A DNA stretch of 64,000 nt from Pseudonocardia terrae (GTDB lineage: Bacteria > Actinomycetota > Actinomycetes > Mycobacteriales > Pseudonocardiaceae). The stretch spans positions 26,761-90,760 of the forward strand of contig NZ_JAJTTE010000030.1 of the NCBI RefSeq assembly GCF_021343995.1, written 5' to 3'. The notes beneath the pieces were generated by a model that saw only the letters and a list, made by a program, of their open reading frames with translations, was not told the DNA's origin and made no database searches. Each line of letters begins with the position of its first letter. Position 1 is the stretch's first letter. Positions 38,364 to 47,270 of the stretch are shown in pieces. Made by a program: the position numbers and the translations under genes.

Positions 38364-39789
38364 CGGCCGCCCCCGCGGCGACGCCCTCGCAGCTGCGGAC
38401 CGCAGCGCGCAGGGCCCGACGCGCCCGGGGATCGAGGAGCGGGTCGTCGAGGCGACGCCGCCAGTGCATCGCGGCGCGGACTGCGGCGGCGTGCATCTCG
38501 CGGCCGGAGACTCCGGCGGGCAGGCCGAGCCGCACCGTCGGGCGGGTGCCCGCTCCCCCGAGGACGCGGTCCAGCGCAATCCGCGTCGGCACGGGCAGCG
38601 TGGTGAGCCCGGGCAGCGCGCCGAGCGTGCGGAGTTCGACGAGGGCGTGGTCGTCGGCCAGCGCGCGGTCGATCCCCGCGACGAGCCTGGTGGCGCGGCC
38701 CGCCAGCCGTCCGCGCAGCTCACGCAGGGCCGCCCGCATCCGCAACGCCGCGGCCCGCTCGCCGATCCTGGCCTCCAGGATCCGGGTGAGCCCCTCGAGC
38801 CCCGACCTCCGGATCAGCGCCGCAGCCAGGGCCGGAGCCGTGGTCGCCCCACCGCGCACGAGCGCGACCGCCTCGGCGATCCCGTGCATTCCCCAGGCGT
38901 CGAGCAGGCCGTCGTGCCCGGTGGCGGCGAGGAATCGGCCAGGCGAGACCAGCGCGGCGTCGAGCTCAGCGACGGGGCGCCGGGCCAACGCGGCGAGCGC
39001 GGTGAACTCGTCCTGACGCAGGGTGCGGCCGCGCAGGGCGAGGAGCCCGGAGACGGGGAGGAAGTCTCGGGGCAGGCCGTCGAGCCGCGGATCGTCTCGG
39101 AGTTCGGCCGGTGTCGGCCCGTCCTCGTCGGCCCGGGACAGCACGCCGACCACCCCGAGCGGCCCGCCGCGCCCGACCTGCGCCTGTACCCGGCGCAGCA
39201 GCGCGAGGTCGCTGTCGTGCAGGGACCGGAGCAGGTAGACGACGGCGTCGGCCTCGCACACGCCGTCGTCCGGATCGAGGTAGGCGAGGGTGCGTGCGGA
39301 GACCGCCCGGGAGTTCGACGACGTCCCGGGCGTGTCGACGAGCGTGTACCGCTCGAGGAGGGGAGCGGGGAGGCCGACCTCGAGGCTGTGGAGGGCTTTC
39401 CCCGTCCCGTCTGGCGGCCAGCGGATCGGCGTGCGCCGCCCGCCGTCGTGAACCGCCTCGGCCACGGGAGCCGGCGCCCGGCGGTAGGTCGTGACCACCC
39501 GGGTGCATTCGGTCGCGTCGGTCGGCGCGACCGAATGCCCGATCAGGGCGTTGAGCAGCGTGGACTTGCCCGCCTTGAGCGTGCCGGCGAGGGCGATGCG
39601 CAGCGGGGCGTGGAGACGACGGAGGCAGGCGTCGACGGCGTCGTCCCCGAGGACGGGTCGGGCCGCATCGAAGAGGGCGGAATCGGAGAGGGCGCTGTCG
39701 ACGAGGGCGCTGTCGACGAGGGCGCTGTCGACGAGGGCACTGTCGACGTGGGCGTTGTCGAGGAGGACGCCGTCGAAGGACCTGGTCAT
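38344..39789 (-). CDS. dynamin-like GTPase (IniC-like) with N-terminal VDSAL repeats
   Basis: A 481-residue GTPase with intact G1 (GTLKAGKST, residues 69-77), switch-I Thr region (TECTRVVTTY) and G3 (DTPG, 152-155), plus a helical C-terminal half. Bacterial dynamin-like proteins bind and remodel membranes; the mycobacterial relatives IniA/IniC respond to cell-wall stress. Residues 16-40 repeat VDSAL/SDSAL, encoded by a 15-bp tandem repeat. ATG 39789 overlaps the stop of the upstream GTPase (ATGA), so the two are translated together and likely form a hetero-complex. Confidence 0.8.
   Translation of the reverse strand: MTRSFDGVLLDNAHVDSALVDSALVDSALVDSALSDSALFDAARPVLGDDAVDACLRRLHAPLRIALAGTLKAGKSTLLNALIGHSVAPTDATECTRVVTTYRRAPAPVAEAVHDGGRRTPIRWPPDGTGKALHSLEVGLPAPLLERYTLVDTPGTSSNSRAVSARTLAYLDPDDGVCEADAVVYLLRSLHDSDLALLRRVQAQVGRGGPLGVVGVLSRADEDGPTPAELRDDPRLDGLPRDFLPVSGLLALRGRTLRQDEFTALAALARRPVAELDAALVSPGRFLAATGHDGLLDAWGMHGIAEAVALVRGGATTAPALAAALIRRSGLEGLTRILEARIGERAAALRMRAALRELRGRLAGRATRLVAGIDRALADDHALVELRTLGALPGLTTLPVPTRIALDRVLGGAGTRPTVRLGLPAGVSGREMHAAAVRAAMHWRRRLDDPLLDPRARRALRAAVRSCEGVAAGAAVRTRAS
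39680..39745. repeat. 15-bp tandem repeat inside GTPase gene
   Basis: GAGGGCGCTGTCGAC units (plus strand) repeat about four times and encode Val-Asp-Ser-Ala-Leu on the minus strand, ahead of the G1 motif. Confidence 0.85.
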
Positions 39790-41420
39790 CGCACGAGCCC
39801 GGCCGCCCGCACCCGCAGCGTCCGCAGCTCGCCCAGCTGCTCCTCGACCTCCGCAATCCGGGCGTCGCGGCCCTCGCCCGCGAGGCGCCGCGCCTCGCCC
39901 GCCGCGCGCAGGGCGTCGTCGGCGGTGCGGGTCATCTCGGCGGCGAGCGCGGTGAAGTGGTCGCGCAGCGTGCGCTGGACCTCGCGCAGCCGGAAGCGGG
40001 ACTCGCGCCCGACGTGGAACAGGACGTCGTCCATCAGCCGGGCCACGGCCGTCTTCGCCTCGGCCTGCCGGCGCGCGGTGCGCGCCTTGCGGTCCTCGCG
40101 GAAGGTGTTGGCGCCCAACAGGACACCGGCCCCGATCGACCACGGGTTGACCAGCGCGAGTCCGGCCAGGGTCGTCATGACGCCGACCATGAGGATGCCG
40201 CCGTAGGAGCCGCGCATGCTGCTGATCAGGCGCTGGACGATCCCGGCCTTGCGGCTGTCGAGGGCCTCGAGCTCGCGGACGGGCTCCAAGGCCTCCGTCC
40301 CGCCGAGGTCGAGCGCGGGGAGCGCGACGCGGCCGTCGTCGGCGAACCGGATGGCGACACGTTCGGCCAGCTCCCGCGACCGGGTCTCTGCCAGCACGAC
40401 GTTGGCCTGCACGCACTCGGCCACGCGGCCGTCGAGCCAGCTCCCGAACTCCTCCCAGCGCTTCGCCGGGTCGGAGGACACGATGTCGGCCTCCGCCTCG
40501 CGGACCAGCTCGCGCAGCCGGTGGCGCAGGTCGTGGTCGACGTCGGCGCCCAGCTCGGTCGCCCCGTCGGCGAGGACGATCTGCCACCCGGCGGTGCGGT
40601 CGCGCAGGGCGTCGGCCGTGACGCGGGCCTCGTGCAGGCGTCGCTCGGCGACGGTCCCGGCCGCGGGATCGCGCAGCGCGGTGAGCTCCGCGTTCAGGCC
40701 GAGGGCGACCTGGTCGGTCACGGCCCGGACGTCGTTCACCACGCCTGCGTGCAGCACCTGCGTCGCGTTGACGAGAACCCGCTCGCGCAGGTGGTCGGCG
40801 AGCTGGGGGACGCCGGACTCGATCGCCAGCGCATGGTCGCGGGTCCGGTGGGCGGCGGCGAGCATGCGTGACGACACCGGGAACAGCGGGATGTCGATGT
40901 CCGCCTGGGTCAGGTGGCGGCGGTTCGCGCGCTGGACGTCCGCCCAGCGCGGGTAGCGGTCGATCTTGGTGACGACGCCGACCACCGTCGGGCACAGTCG
41001 GCGCACCTGGTCGAGGTAGGTGATCTCGGGTTCGGTGAGCTCACGGCTCGCGTCGGACACGAACAGGACGGCGTCGGCCCCCGCGACCAGCGGCAGTGCC
41101 GCGGCGGCGCGGGCGGAGTCCACTCCGGACACGCCCGGACTGCCGACGAGCAGCAGTCGACCCTCGTCGTCGACCGGGCGTTCGCGGGTGCCCGGGGCGG
41201 CAGGGGCGAGGGCGTCGACCAGGGCGGACAAGCCCTGGCCGGTCTCCCCGGTGACGACGACACGCATCCGCGGATCGGTCACGCGTGTGCGGGCGCGGGC
41301 GAGGCGGTCGGCCAGGTCCGGTCGGCCGGTGCCGGCGGTGAGGACACGGAGGCGGTCGAGCAGGCCCGCCATCTCGGCCGTCTCCGGCCGTGCGGAGCGG
41401 GGATCGGCGGTGACGGACAC
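39786..41420 (-). CDS. dynamin-like protein (IniA-like) with degenerate GTP-binding motifs
   Basis: A 544-residue protein. The P-loop position reads GETGQGLS (residues 58-65), with Leu replacing the essential Lys; the switch-I region is almost missing; G3 reads GSPGVSG instead of DxPG. Only the G4 motif VVTKIDRYP (149-157) is normal. A hydrophobic hairpin at about 370-402 (GGILMVGVMTTLAGLALVNP) is the membrane paddle, and the C-terminal 120 residues are coiled-coil. It is probably a non-hydrolysing partner of the GTPase encoded by the overlapping gene. Confidence 0.8.
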   Translation of the reverse strand: MSVTADPRSARPETAEMAGLLDRLRVLTAGTGRPDLADRLARARTRVTDPRMRVVVTGETGQGLSALVDALAPAAPGTRERPVDDEGRLLLVGSPGVSGVDSARAAAALPLVAGADAVLFVSDASRELTEPEITYLDQVRRLCPTVVGVVTKIDRYPRWADVQRANRRHLTQADIDIPLFPVSSRMLAAAHRTRDHALAIESGVPQLADHLRERVLVNATQVLHAGVVNDVRAVTDQVALGLNAELTALRDPAAGTVAERRLHEARVTADALRDRTAGWQIVLADGATELGADVDHDLRHRLRELVREAEADIVSSDPAKRWEEFGSWLDGRVAECVQANVVLAETRSRELAERVAIRFADDGRVALPALDLGGTEALEPVRELEALDSRKAGIVQRLISSMRGSYGGILMVGVMTTLAGLALVNPWSIGAGVLLGANTFREDRKARTARRQAEAKTAVARLMDDVLFHVGRESRFRLREVQRTLRDHFTALAAEMTRTADDALRAAGEARRLAGEGRDARIAEVEEQLGELRTLRVRAAGLVR

Positions 41421-41496
41421 GGGGTCTCCTCGGAAGGACGTACGGGGCGCGGGCCCCGGGGGAGTCCCGGGGCCCGCGCGGATCGGGTTCGGTCAG

Positions 41497-41677
41497 GTGC
41501 CGTGCGCTGAGTGCCGAGCGCCCAGCACTGTGCGCTCGGTGTGCGCTCGATGCCGTGCGTTCAGCGCTGTGTGCTCGGTGTCGACCGTTCGGCGCCGAAC
41601 GTTCGGCGCCGAACGTTCGGTGCCGCGCGTTCAGTGCCGCGCGTTCAGCTGCGCGCTCGGTGTCGTGCGCTCGGTAC
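41497..41677. repeat. 14-bp degenerate tandem repeats between repeat protein and GTPase genes
   Basis: Units of TTCGGCGCCGAACG and variants (TTCAGTGCCGCGCG, TCGGTGTCGTGCGC) repeat about a dozen times in the 330-bp gap. Two central copies contain the palindromes GGCGCC and GAACGTTC. The array lies upstream of the IniA-like gene on the minus strand, so it may be regulatory or purely slippage-derived. Confidence 0.75.
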
Positions 41678-41695
41678 TGCCCGGGCAGTGCGGTT

Positions 41696-41718
41696 GAACA
41701 GTCCCTTTCGGACAGTTC
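41696..41718. terminator. imperfect hairpin after disordered-protein gene
   Basis: GAACAGTCC (41696-41704) and GGACAGTTC (41710-41718) pair with one mismatch around CTTTC. It lies 33 bases beyond the stop of the minus-strand disordered-protein gene and could end or attenuate that transcript before the GTPase pair. Confidence 0.45.
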
Positions 41719-41750
41719 TGCCGGACGGCACCGACCGGTCGGGGGAATCG

Positions 41751-44700
41751 TCAGTGGTGCAGGGTCGTGGTGTCGGTCGCGTGGTCGGTGGTCGTGTGGG
41801 TGGTGGCGGCCGTCGAGTCGGCCGTCAGGCCCGTCGAGAGCCCGCCGGTGGTGGTGCTGGTGGTGTGGAGGGCGCCGCTGTCCGAGCCGGCGGCGGTCGC
41901 ACTGTCCGTCGTGGTGCTGCCCGCGGTGCTGCTGCCGGTCGTGTGGCTGTCGGTGGTGGTGCCGGTCGTGGTCGACGCCGCGGCGCCGGTGCTGCTCGTG
42001 GAGTGCGTGTCGGCGGTGCCGGCGTGGCCCGCGCTCGTGGTGCTGCCGGCGGTGCTGACCGTGGTGTGGCTGTCGGTGGTGGTGCTCGTGGCGGCGCCGG
42101 ATCCGCTGGTCGCGCTCCCCGTGGCAGCCGACCCGGCCGTTGACGAGTGAGTGGCGGACATGTCGGCGGTGGAGGTGGCCGGTGCCGCCGTTCCTGCCGT
42201 CGCGCCCGTGTTCGACGTCTCGCCGGTCGCGGTGGCGGCGAGGGCATGGCCGGTCGTGCTGCCGGACTGGGTCGTGCCGGACTGGGCGGTACCGGACTGC
42301 GTGGTGCCGGACTGGGGGACTCCCGCCGTGCTGTTGGCGTGCTGAGCGGTGTCGGCCGACGCGGTGTCGGACGAGCCGAGCAGCGCGGCGACGTCGTGGT
42401 TCGCCGAGGTACCGGAGCCGAGGTCGGCCGTCGGGGCCGTGGCGCCGGTGGCGGAGGCGGCCTGCGCGTCGGCACCACTCGCGGCGGTGCCGACGGTGTG
42501 GTCGGCGGCGGCACTGCTGGCGGCGGCGGAGGTCGCGAAGGTCGTTCCGGAGGCGGTACCCGCGACGGAGGTTCCGGCGCCGGCCGTGTCCGTGCTCGTG
42601 AGGTGGGCCAGCGTGCTGGTCGCGATCGAGGAGCCGTGCGTGGTCGCCACAGCCGCGCCGGACGTGCTGCCGCCGAGGTCGGCGGTCGGGGCCACGGCGC
42701 CGGAACCGCCGGACGTCACCACCGGAGTGGTCGTGACCGGCGAGGTGGTCGCCGCCGTGCCGGCGGCCGTCGCGACGCCCGTGCTGGCGGTCGTCGTCGC
42801 GCCGGCGGACTGCGAGAATCCGACGCCCGACGTCGCCGCCGTCGAGACACCGCTCGCGAGCGGGGCCGAGCCCACGGTGCCGCCGGTGCCTCCGGTCGCG
42901 GCGAAGAACGAGGTCCCGCTCGCGCCGGAGACCGACGCGCCGGTGGCACCGGAGAACGCCGCGCCGGTGGAGCCGGACAACGCCGCGCCGGTGGAGCCGG
43001 ACACCGCCGCGCCGGTGGCCGCCGGCGCCGACGTGCCCCGTGTCTCCTCGTGATCGGTCCGGGTCACGCCCTGGCCCCGCTGCTCCTCGTGCTCCGAACG
43101 GAAGGTCGAGACGCCGACGCCCTGCTGCGCGGAAGCGTCGTGGCCGTCGACCGTGGTCGTCGAGTGGTACTGCCCGGCGCCGAAGTGGTCGCTCAGGACG
43201 TGACGGCCCGAGGCCTGGTCGTCGGCCGTGTGCTGCTGGCCGCTGTGGTTCTGCTGGCCGCCGCGGATGGTCGGGTCGTGGCTCTGGCTCGACTGGTCGT
43301 GGCCCTGCTGGCCGGTGCGGTTCTGCTCGCCACCGCGGTCCTGCTGGCTCCCGGTTCCGCCGTGGCTCTGCTGCCAGGTCTGCCCGGACCGGATGGACTG
43401 GCCGTGCTGGGACTCCTGGCCGTGCTGGTACTCGTGGCCGTCCTGCCGGGTGGCGTGGCCGTTCTGCTCGACGCGGCCGGGCTGAGTGCCGTACGACTGC
43501 CCGGCACCGTGGCTCTGGTACCCGCCGCCCTGCGCGTAGTGGCCCTGGGTGTCGTGGGCCTCCCGGGTCTGGTCCGGACGGCTCGACTGGTCCCGGCCAT
43601 CCGCGTGCTGCTCCGTGTGGTTCCGTCCGGCCGTGTGGTCCTGCTCGGCCCCGCGGGCGTCACCGTCGGCACGGTGCTGGTCGGAGTCGCGGCCACGGCC
43701 GTCATCGGAGGCACCACGCTGGTCGCCCCCACTGAAACCTGCGGCGTGGTGCTGGTCTCCGAAGGTGCGCGTGTCCTCCTGGTGGGCAGCGTCGCGGCCG
43801 GTGGCGGAGTGCGGCGCGTCGGTGCCGTCAAACGTCCCGGTGGCGGAGTGTCGCGCTTCGGCGCGGTCGAACATCTCGCGGTCGCCGAAGTGCTGGTCCG
43901 CGATGGTGCGGCCGTCGACATGGCGATCGTCGGAGTGTCGGACGCCGGTGCGGCCGAGGGTCTCCCGCGTCCCGACATGCTGGTCGGCGCCGGATCGGCC
44001 GTCGGCATGGTGGCCATCGGAGTGTCGGGCGTCGGCGCCGTCGGAGGTCTCGAGGCCGATGAAGTGCTGGTCGACGATGGTGCGGCCGTCGACGTGGTGG
44101 CTGTCGGAGTGTCGCGTCCCGACGCGGTCGTCGTCCCGCTGACCGGCGAAGTGCTCCTCGGCGATCGACCGGCCCTCGACCTGGTGACCGCGGTCGTGCT
44201 GCTCGGAGCGGTCGTCGCGCTCGTCCTGACGAGCGTCGTGTGCAGCGGTCTCGTGCCGGCTCGCGCTACGGTCGTCGCGCTCCTGCCAGGCCGAGCCGTC
44301 GTGGCTCCGCTGGTCGGCGTCGCGATCCTCGCGGGAGTCGCGGTCCTGGCGGGAGTCGCGGTCCTGGCGGGAGTCGCGGTCCTGGCGGGAGTCGGGATTC
44401 TGGCGGGAGTCGTGGCCGTCACGGTCGTCGCCGGTACGGCCCCGAATGTCCCCCCGGCCGTCGGTGTCGTGGTCGGTACGACCGTCGTGATCACGGCCGA
44501 GGTCGGTCCGGTCCTCGCCGGAGTGCCGGTCGGACGCGTCCCACTGCCGGTCGTGCTCGGAGTCCCCGTCGCCGGCACCCCGGCCCGCCTCCGAGTCGCC
44601 GTGCCAGGAACGCCGACCCTCGTCGGTCGACGCGGTCCAGTGGCCGGCGTCGGTGTGGTCGTCGCCGGTCCAGCGGCTGCTCGCCGCGGACCACGACTCG

Positions 44701-45224
44701 CTCGACGACGTGTGCTCCTGGCGCAGGTGGTGCCGGCCTTCGTCGACGTCCTGCTCCCCGCGGGCGTGGGACACGTCCCGCGACACGTCGAACCTGGCGC
44801 CGTCCTCGGACCGGGCGTCATCGTCGAACGGGGCGGTCTGCTCGAACCGAGCGGTCTGCTCGAACCGGGCGGTCTGCTCGAACCGGGCGTCGTGCTCGGC
44901 TCGGGCGCCGTCGTGCTCAGTCCGGACGTCGTGCTCAGCCCGGACGTCGTGCTCGGTGCGGACGTCGCGATCGGTGCGGACGTTGCGGACGTTGCGGACG
45001 TCGGACCGCACGTCCCGCTCGTCCGTGAGCCGGGTCTCGCGGACCTGCCCATGCTGCCGCTCCGGCGACACGGCACGCTCGGTGCCGGCATGGTCGCCCG
45101 CCCCGTGTGCGGCGCCCGCGGCGGCCCCGGCGGCCCCGGCTCCGGAGCCCGACCCCCCGGGTGCGCAGTCGGCGCCGCCCTCGGACAGGTCGGTGGTCGG
45201 GTCGGTGATCAGTACGGGCGACAT
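41751..45224 (-). CDS. giant disordered His/Asp-rich repeat protein in IniB position
   Basis: A 1157-residue protein I do not recognise. ATG 45224 has AGGAGAG upstream and the frame is open for 3.5 kb. Residues 1-740 are extremely hydrophilic (His, Asp, Arg, Gln, Gly, Glu), with several repeat families: EHDVRT, FEQTAR, DSRQDR, and four exact-period 29-residue units at 347-462 containing HVDGRTI and DQHF. Residues 740-1157 are Ala/Thr/Ser/Gly-rich with no charge clusters. There is only one cysteine, no signal peptide and no membrane helix. It precedes two dynamin-like genes, the position of iniB in mycobacteria, but lacks the IniB N-terminal domain. A scaffold, condensate or surface-layer role is conjecture. 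Confidence 0.6.
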   Translation of the reverse strand: MSPVLITDPTTDLSEGGADCAPGGSGSGAGAAGAAAGAAHGAGDHAGTERAVSPERQHGQVRETRLTDERDVRSDVRNVRNVRTDRDVRTEHDVRAEHDVRTEHDGARAEHDARFEQTARFEQTARFEQTAPFDDDARSEDGARFDVSRDVSHARGEQDVDEGRHHLRQEHTSSSESWSAASSRWTGDDHTDAGHWTASTDEGRRSWHGDSEAGRGAGDGDSEHDRQWDASDRHSGEDRTDLGRDHDGRTDHDTDGRGDIRGRTGDDRDGHDSRQNPDSRQDRDSRQDRDSRQDRDSREDRDADQRSHDGSAWQERDDRSASRHETAAHDARQDERDDRSEQHDRGHQVEGRSIAEEHFAGQRDDDRVGTRHSDSHHVDGRTIVDQHFIGLETSDGADARHSDGHHADGRSGADQHVGTRETLGRTGVRHSDDRHVDGRTIADQHFGDREMFDRAEARHSATGTFDGTDAPHSATGRDAAHQEDTRTFGDQHHAAGFSGGDQRGASDDGRGRDSDQHRADGDARGAEQDHTAGRNHTEQHADGRDQSSRPDQTREAHDTQGHYAQGGGYQSHGAGQSYGTQPGRVEQNGHATRQDGHEYQHGQESQHGQSIRSGQTWQQSHGGTGSQQDRGGEQNRTGQQGHDQSSQSHDPTIRGGQQNHSGQQHTADDQASGRHVLSDHFGAGQYHSTTTVDGHDASAQQGVGVSTFRSEHEEQRGQGVTRTDHEETRGTSAPAATGAAVSGSTGAALSGSTGAAFSGATGASVSGASGTSFFAATGGTGGTVGSAPLASGVSTAATSGVGFSQSAGATTTASTGVATAAGTAATTSPVTTTPVVTSGGSGAVAPTADLGGSTSGAAVATTHGSSIATSTLAHLTSTDTAGAGTSVAGTASGTTFATSAAASSAAADHTVGTAASGADAQAASATGATAPTADLGSGTSANHDVAALLGSSDTASADTAQHANSTAGVPQSGTTQSGTAQSGTTQSGSTTGHALAATATGETSNTGATAGTAAPATSTADMSATHSSTAGSAATGSATSGSGAATSTTTDSHTTVSTAGSTTSAGHAGTADTHSTSSTGAAASTTTGTTTDSHTTGSSTAGSTTTDSATAAGSDSGALHTTSTTTGGLSTGLTADSTAATTHTTTDHATDTTTLHH
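43839..44186. repeat. 87-bp tandem repeat, four diverged copies
   Basis: Encodes the 29-residue units of the disordered protein. The period is exact across all four copies although bases differ, which suggests selection to keep the unit length and the H-x-x-D/E-G-R and (D/E)-x-H-(F/V) positions. Confidence 0.75.
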
Positions 45225-45289
45225 CGTCGTGATCTCTCCTGGGGTCCGGTGGCCCCGGATCGCCCGGGGCCGGCTGCCGCGACGACGCT

Positions 45290-45339
45290 AGGAACGGTTC
45301 CTGTCAATTCCCTGGGAATACGCTGGGTGCCTACCCAGC
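45290..45339. promoter_or_regulatory. cluster of three perfect palindromes in divergent promoter
   Basis: AGGAACGGTTCCT (45290-45302), ATTCCCTGGGAAT (45307-45319) and GCTGGGT/ACCCAGC (45322-45339) lie side by side between the disordered-protein gene (start 45224) and the Hsp70-like gene (start 45443). Each has perfect arms. They are strong operator candidates controlling both directions. Confidence 0.7.
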
Positions 45340-45442
45340 ACCTCGTTCACAGCGGGCGCACAGCGCATTCCGAGCGGATTCCGGGGACACATGGCCTACG
45401 TTTCCGCCGACCCGCGACCCCCGACGATCGGAGATCCGCCCC

Positions 45443-46810
45443 ATGCGCCGGCACCTCGGCATCGCCCTCGACGCGGACGGTCTCGCCTGTGCCCCGCCGC
45501 CCGTGGCCGTGCCCGGGGTGCTCGTGTTCGGGGCGGAGGGACCGGTCGTCGGCGAGCGTGCCCTGGCCCTGGCCGCCGCCGGGGCACCCGCCTTCCGCGA
45601 CTTCACCGGGCGCGTCGGGGACCCCGTTCCAGTCCTCGCCGACGACGGCACCGCACGCTCCGGCGCCGAGCTGATCGCCCTCGCCGTATCGGCCCTGGCC
45701 GGGCCGGGGGACCGGCACGTCACGCTCGCGCATCCCGCACGGTGGGGTCGCCACGAGCTCGCCGCGTTGCGATCAGCCCTGGGACCGACGCAGCGAGCGG
45801 TGCGATCTTTCCTGCGCCACAACGACTTCTCGACCGTTCCGCGACCGGTCGCCGCCGCGACGGATGCCCTTGTCGGCGGTGCGCTGCAGCGGAGGACCCG
45901 CGTCCTGGTCGTCGACGTCGCCGACTCCGCGACCGAGGTGACCCTGCTCGCCGACGTCGACGACGGTGCCGCGCGCATCGTCGCCACCACCCGGACCGAG
46001 GAGGTGGGCGCCGCCACGTTCGATCGCGCCGTGCTGACCCTGGTGCTGCGCGAGGTGTCGGTGGACGGTGCCGATCGGGCCGCCCTGCGACGGCTGGCGG
46101 ACTCCTGCCGCGACGCCCGCCGCCGGCTCGTCGGTGCGCCCGGGACCGTCGTCGACGTGGCGCTGCCCGCCTTCCGCGGGCCGGTGCGGATCACCGGCGA
46201 CGACGTCGACGTCGCCGTTCTCGACGCCGTCTCCGATCTGCTCGGCACCATTCGGGAAATGGACGAGGAACCATTCGACTCCGTGCTCGTCACCGGTGAC
46301 GCTGCTGCGACGCCGTTGCTCCACCGTGCGTTGTCCGACGCGTTCGGCCGTCCGGTGGTGGTGCCGCCCGAGCCGGGCGCCGCCGTCGCCCGCGCGGCTG
46401 CCGGAATCGCCGCCCGACGAGCCGAGTCGCACCGCGCGTCGTTCCCCGGAGCACCCCGCCGTCGAGCCGAGGCCGGACAGAGTGCGCGCCGGCCCGCCGT
46501 CGCCGACCAGCCGGTGGCCGCTCGGGTCGCGTGCGCGAACGACTCCTGGCCCGGCCGGACGTACCCGGCCGGGCAGAACCGCCGACCAGGGCAGCCCTGG
46601 CCGACCGCCGCCGAGCGGAACGGGCCCCGCCACGGCGGCATGCCGACCGGAGCGCACCGTCGGCCCCGCCGCCGGGTCGGGAGGCTGGTCGCGGCGGGGG
46701 CGACCGCCGTCGTCGTCGCGCTCGGGGGAGGCTACGCCGTCGCCGAGCTCGGAGCGGGCGGCGCCGGTCCTGCCGCGGCCGCCGTCACCCCGGGCCATGG
46801 ACCTCGCTGA
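45443..46810 (+). CDS. Hsp70-like (actin-fold) protein with C-terminal membrane helix
   Basis: A 455-residue protein. It resembles a reduced DnaK ATPase domain: phosphate-1 loop HLGIALDADGLA, VTLAHPARWGRHELAALR, phosphate-2 region VLVVDVADSATEVTLL, EEVGAATFDRAVL, and SVLVTGDAAATPLLHRAL as adenosine motif. There is no peptide-binding domain; a basic linker (about 335-415) leads to one helix (VGRLVAAGATAVVVALGGG) and a short outside tail. Actinobacteria often carry such Hsp70-like genes beside iniBAC-type clusters. Divergent from the disordered-protein gene. ATG 45443 has GGAG upstream. Confidence 0.7.
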   Translation: MRRHLGIALDADGLACAPPPVAVPGVLVFGAEGPVVGERALALAAAGAPAFRDFTGRVGDPVPVLADDGTARSGAELIALAVSALAGPGDRHVTLAHPARWGRHELAALRSALGPTQRAVRSFLRHNDFSTVPRPVAAATDALVGGALQRRTRVLVVDVADSATEVTLLADVDDGAARIVATTRTEEVGAATFDRAVLTLVLREVSVDGADRAALRRLADSCRDARRRLVGAPGTVVDVALPAFRGPVRITGDDVDVAVLDAVSDLLGTIREMDEEPFDSVLVTGDAAATPLLHRALSDAFGRPVVVPPEPGAAVARAAAGIAARRAESHRASFPGAPRRRAEAGQSARRPAVADQPVAARVACANDSWPGRTYPAGQNRRPGQPWPTAAERNGPRHGGMPTGAHRRPRRRVGRLVAAGATAVVVALGGGYAVAELGAGGAGPAAAAVTPGHGPR

Positions 46811-47270
46811 GGCCGCGCCGCACCACGGGTCCCGCCGCGGCCGTCACCACCACGGATGCCGCTGCCCGCGGACCACCGGGTCCGCGCCGCGGCCATCGTC
46901 ACCACGGACCCCACGCCACGGCAGCCGCGCCTCACCACCGGTGCCACGGTGGGGGCGGGGTGATCATTGGTCATGGAGCGGAGCGGTCGCTGAGCGGCCA
47001 TCCGCGTCCACGAGCGACGATCACGGGACCGACGCCCACCCCGCAGACGGGCACAGCCCTCCCGCTCACCCCAGCTCCACCAGCGCGCCGGGATCCTCCT
47101 TCGGCAGCTCGTCGACCACGGCCATGACCTGCATCGACGTCAACTCGACGCACCCACCCGGTCACGGCCGCGATCCGCGCCCCGGCCCCTCGACCGTCCC
47201 GAACTCGCGCGTCGCGACGGCCGGCAACATGTCGGTGCGTGCCCGTATCGTCACGTTCGGGGGTGGACGG
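46811..47270. other. 460-bp region without a supported gene
   Basis: The composition is His/Thr/Pro-coding in several frames and resembles a decayed extension of the upstream gene's outside tail. On the minus strand a short frame ending near 47070 reads MQVMAVVDELPKEDPGALVE and could be the last piece of a lost protein, but a stop precedes it by a few codons. No promoter or hairpin is obvious. Confidence 0.35.

Noticed and set aside
42147..45674. A 1175-codon plus-strand frame rich in Val/Leu/Ala across the disordered-protein gene
   Set aside because: It lacks a ribosome-binding site, runs across the divergent promoter and into the Hsp70-like gene, and its hydrophobic repeats are the exact antisense of the minus-strand repeats. 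The minus-strand frame has a clear start signal.
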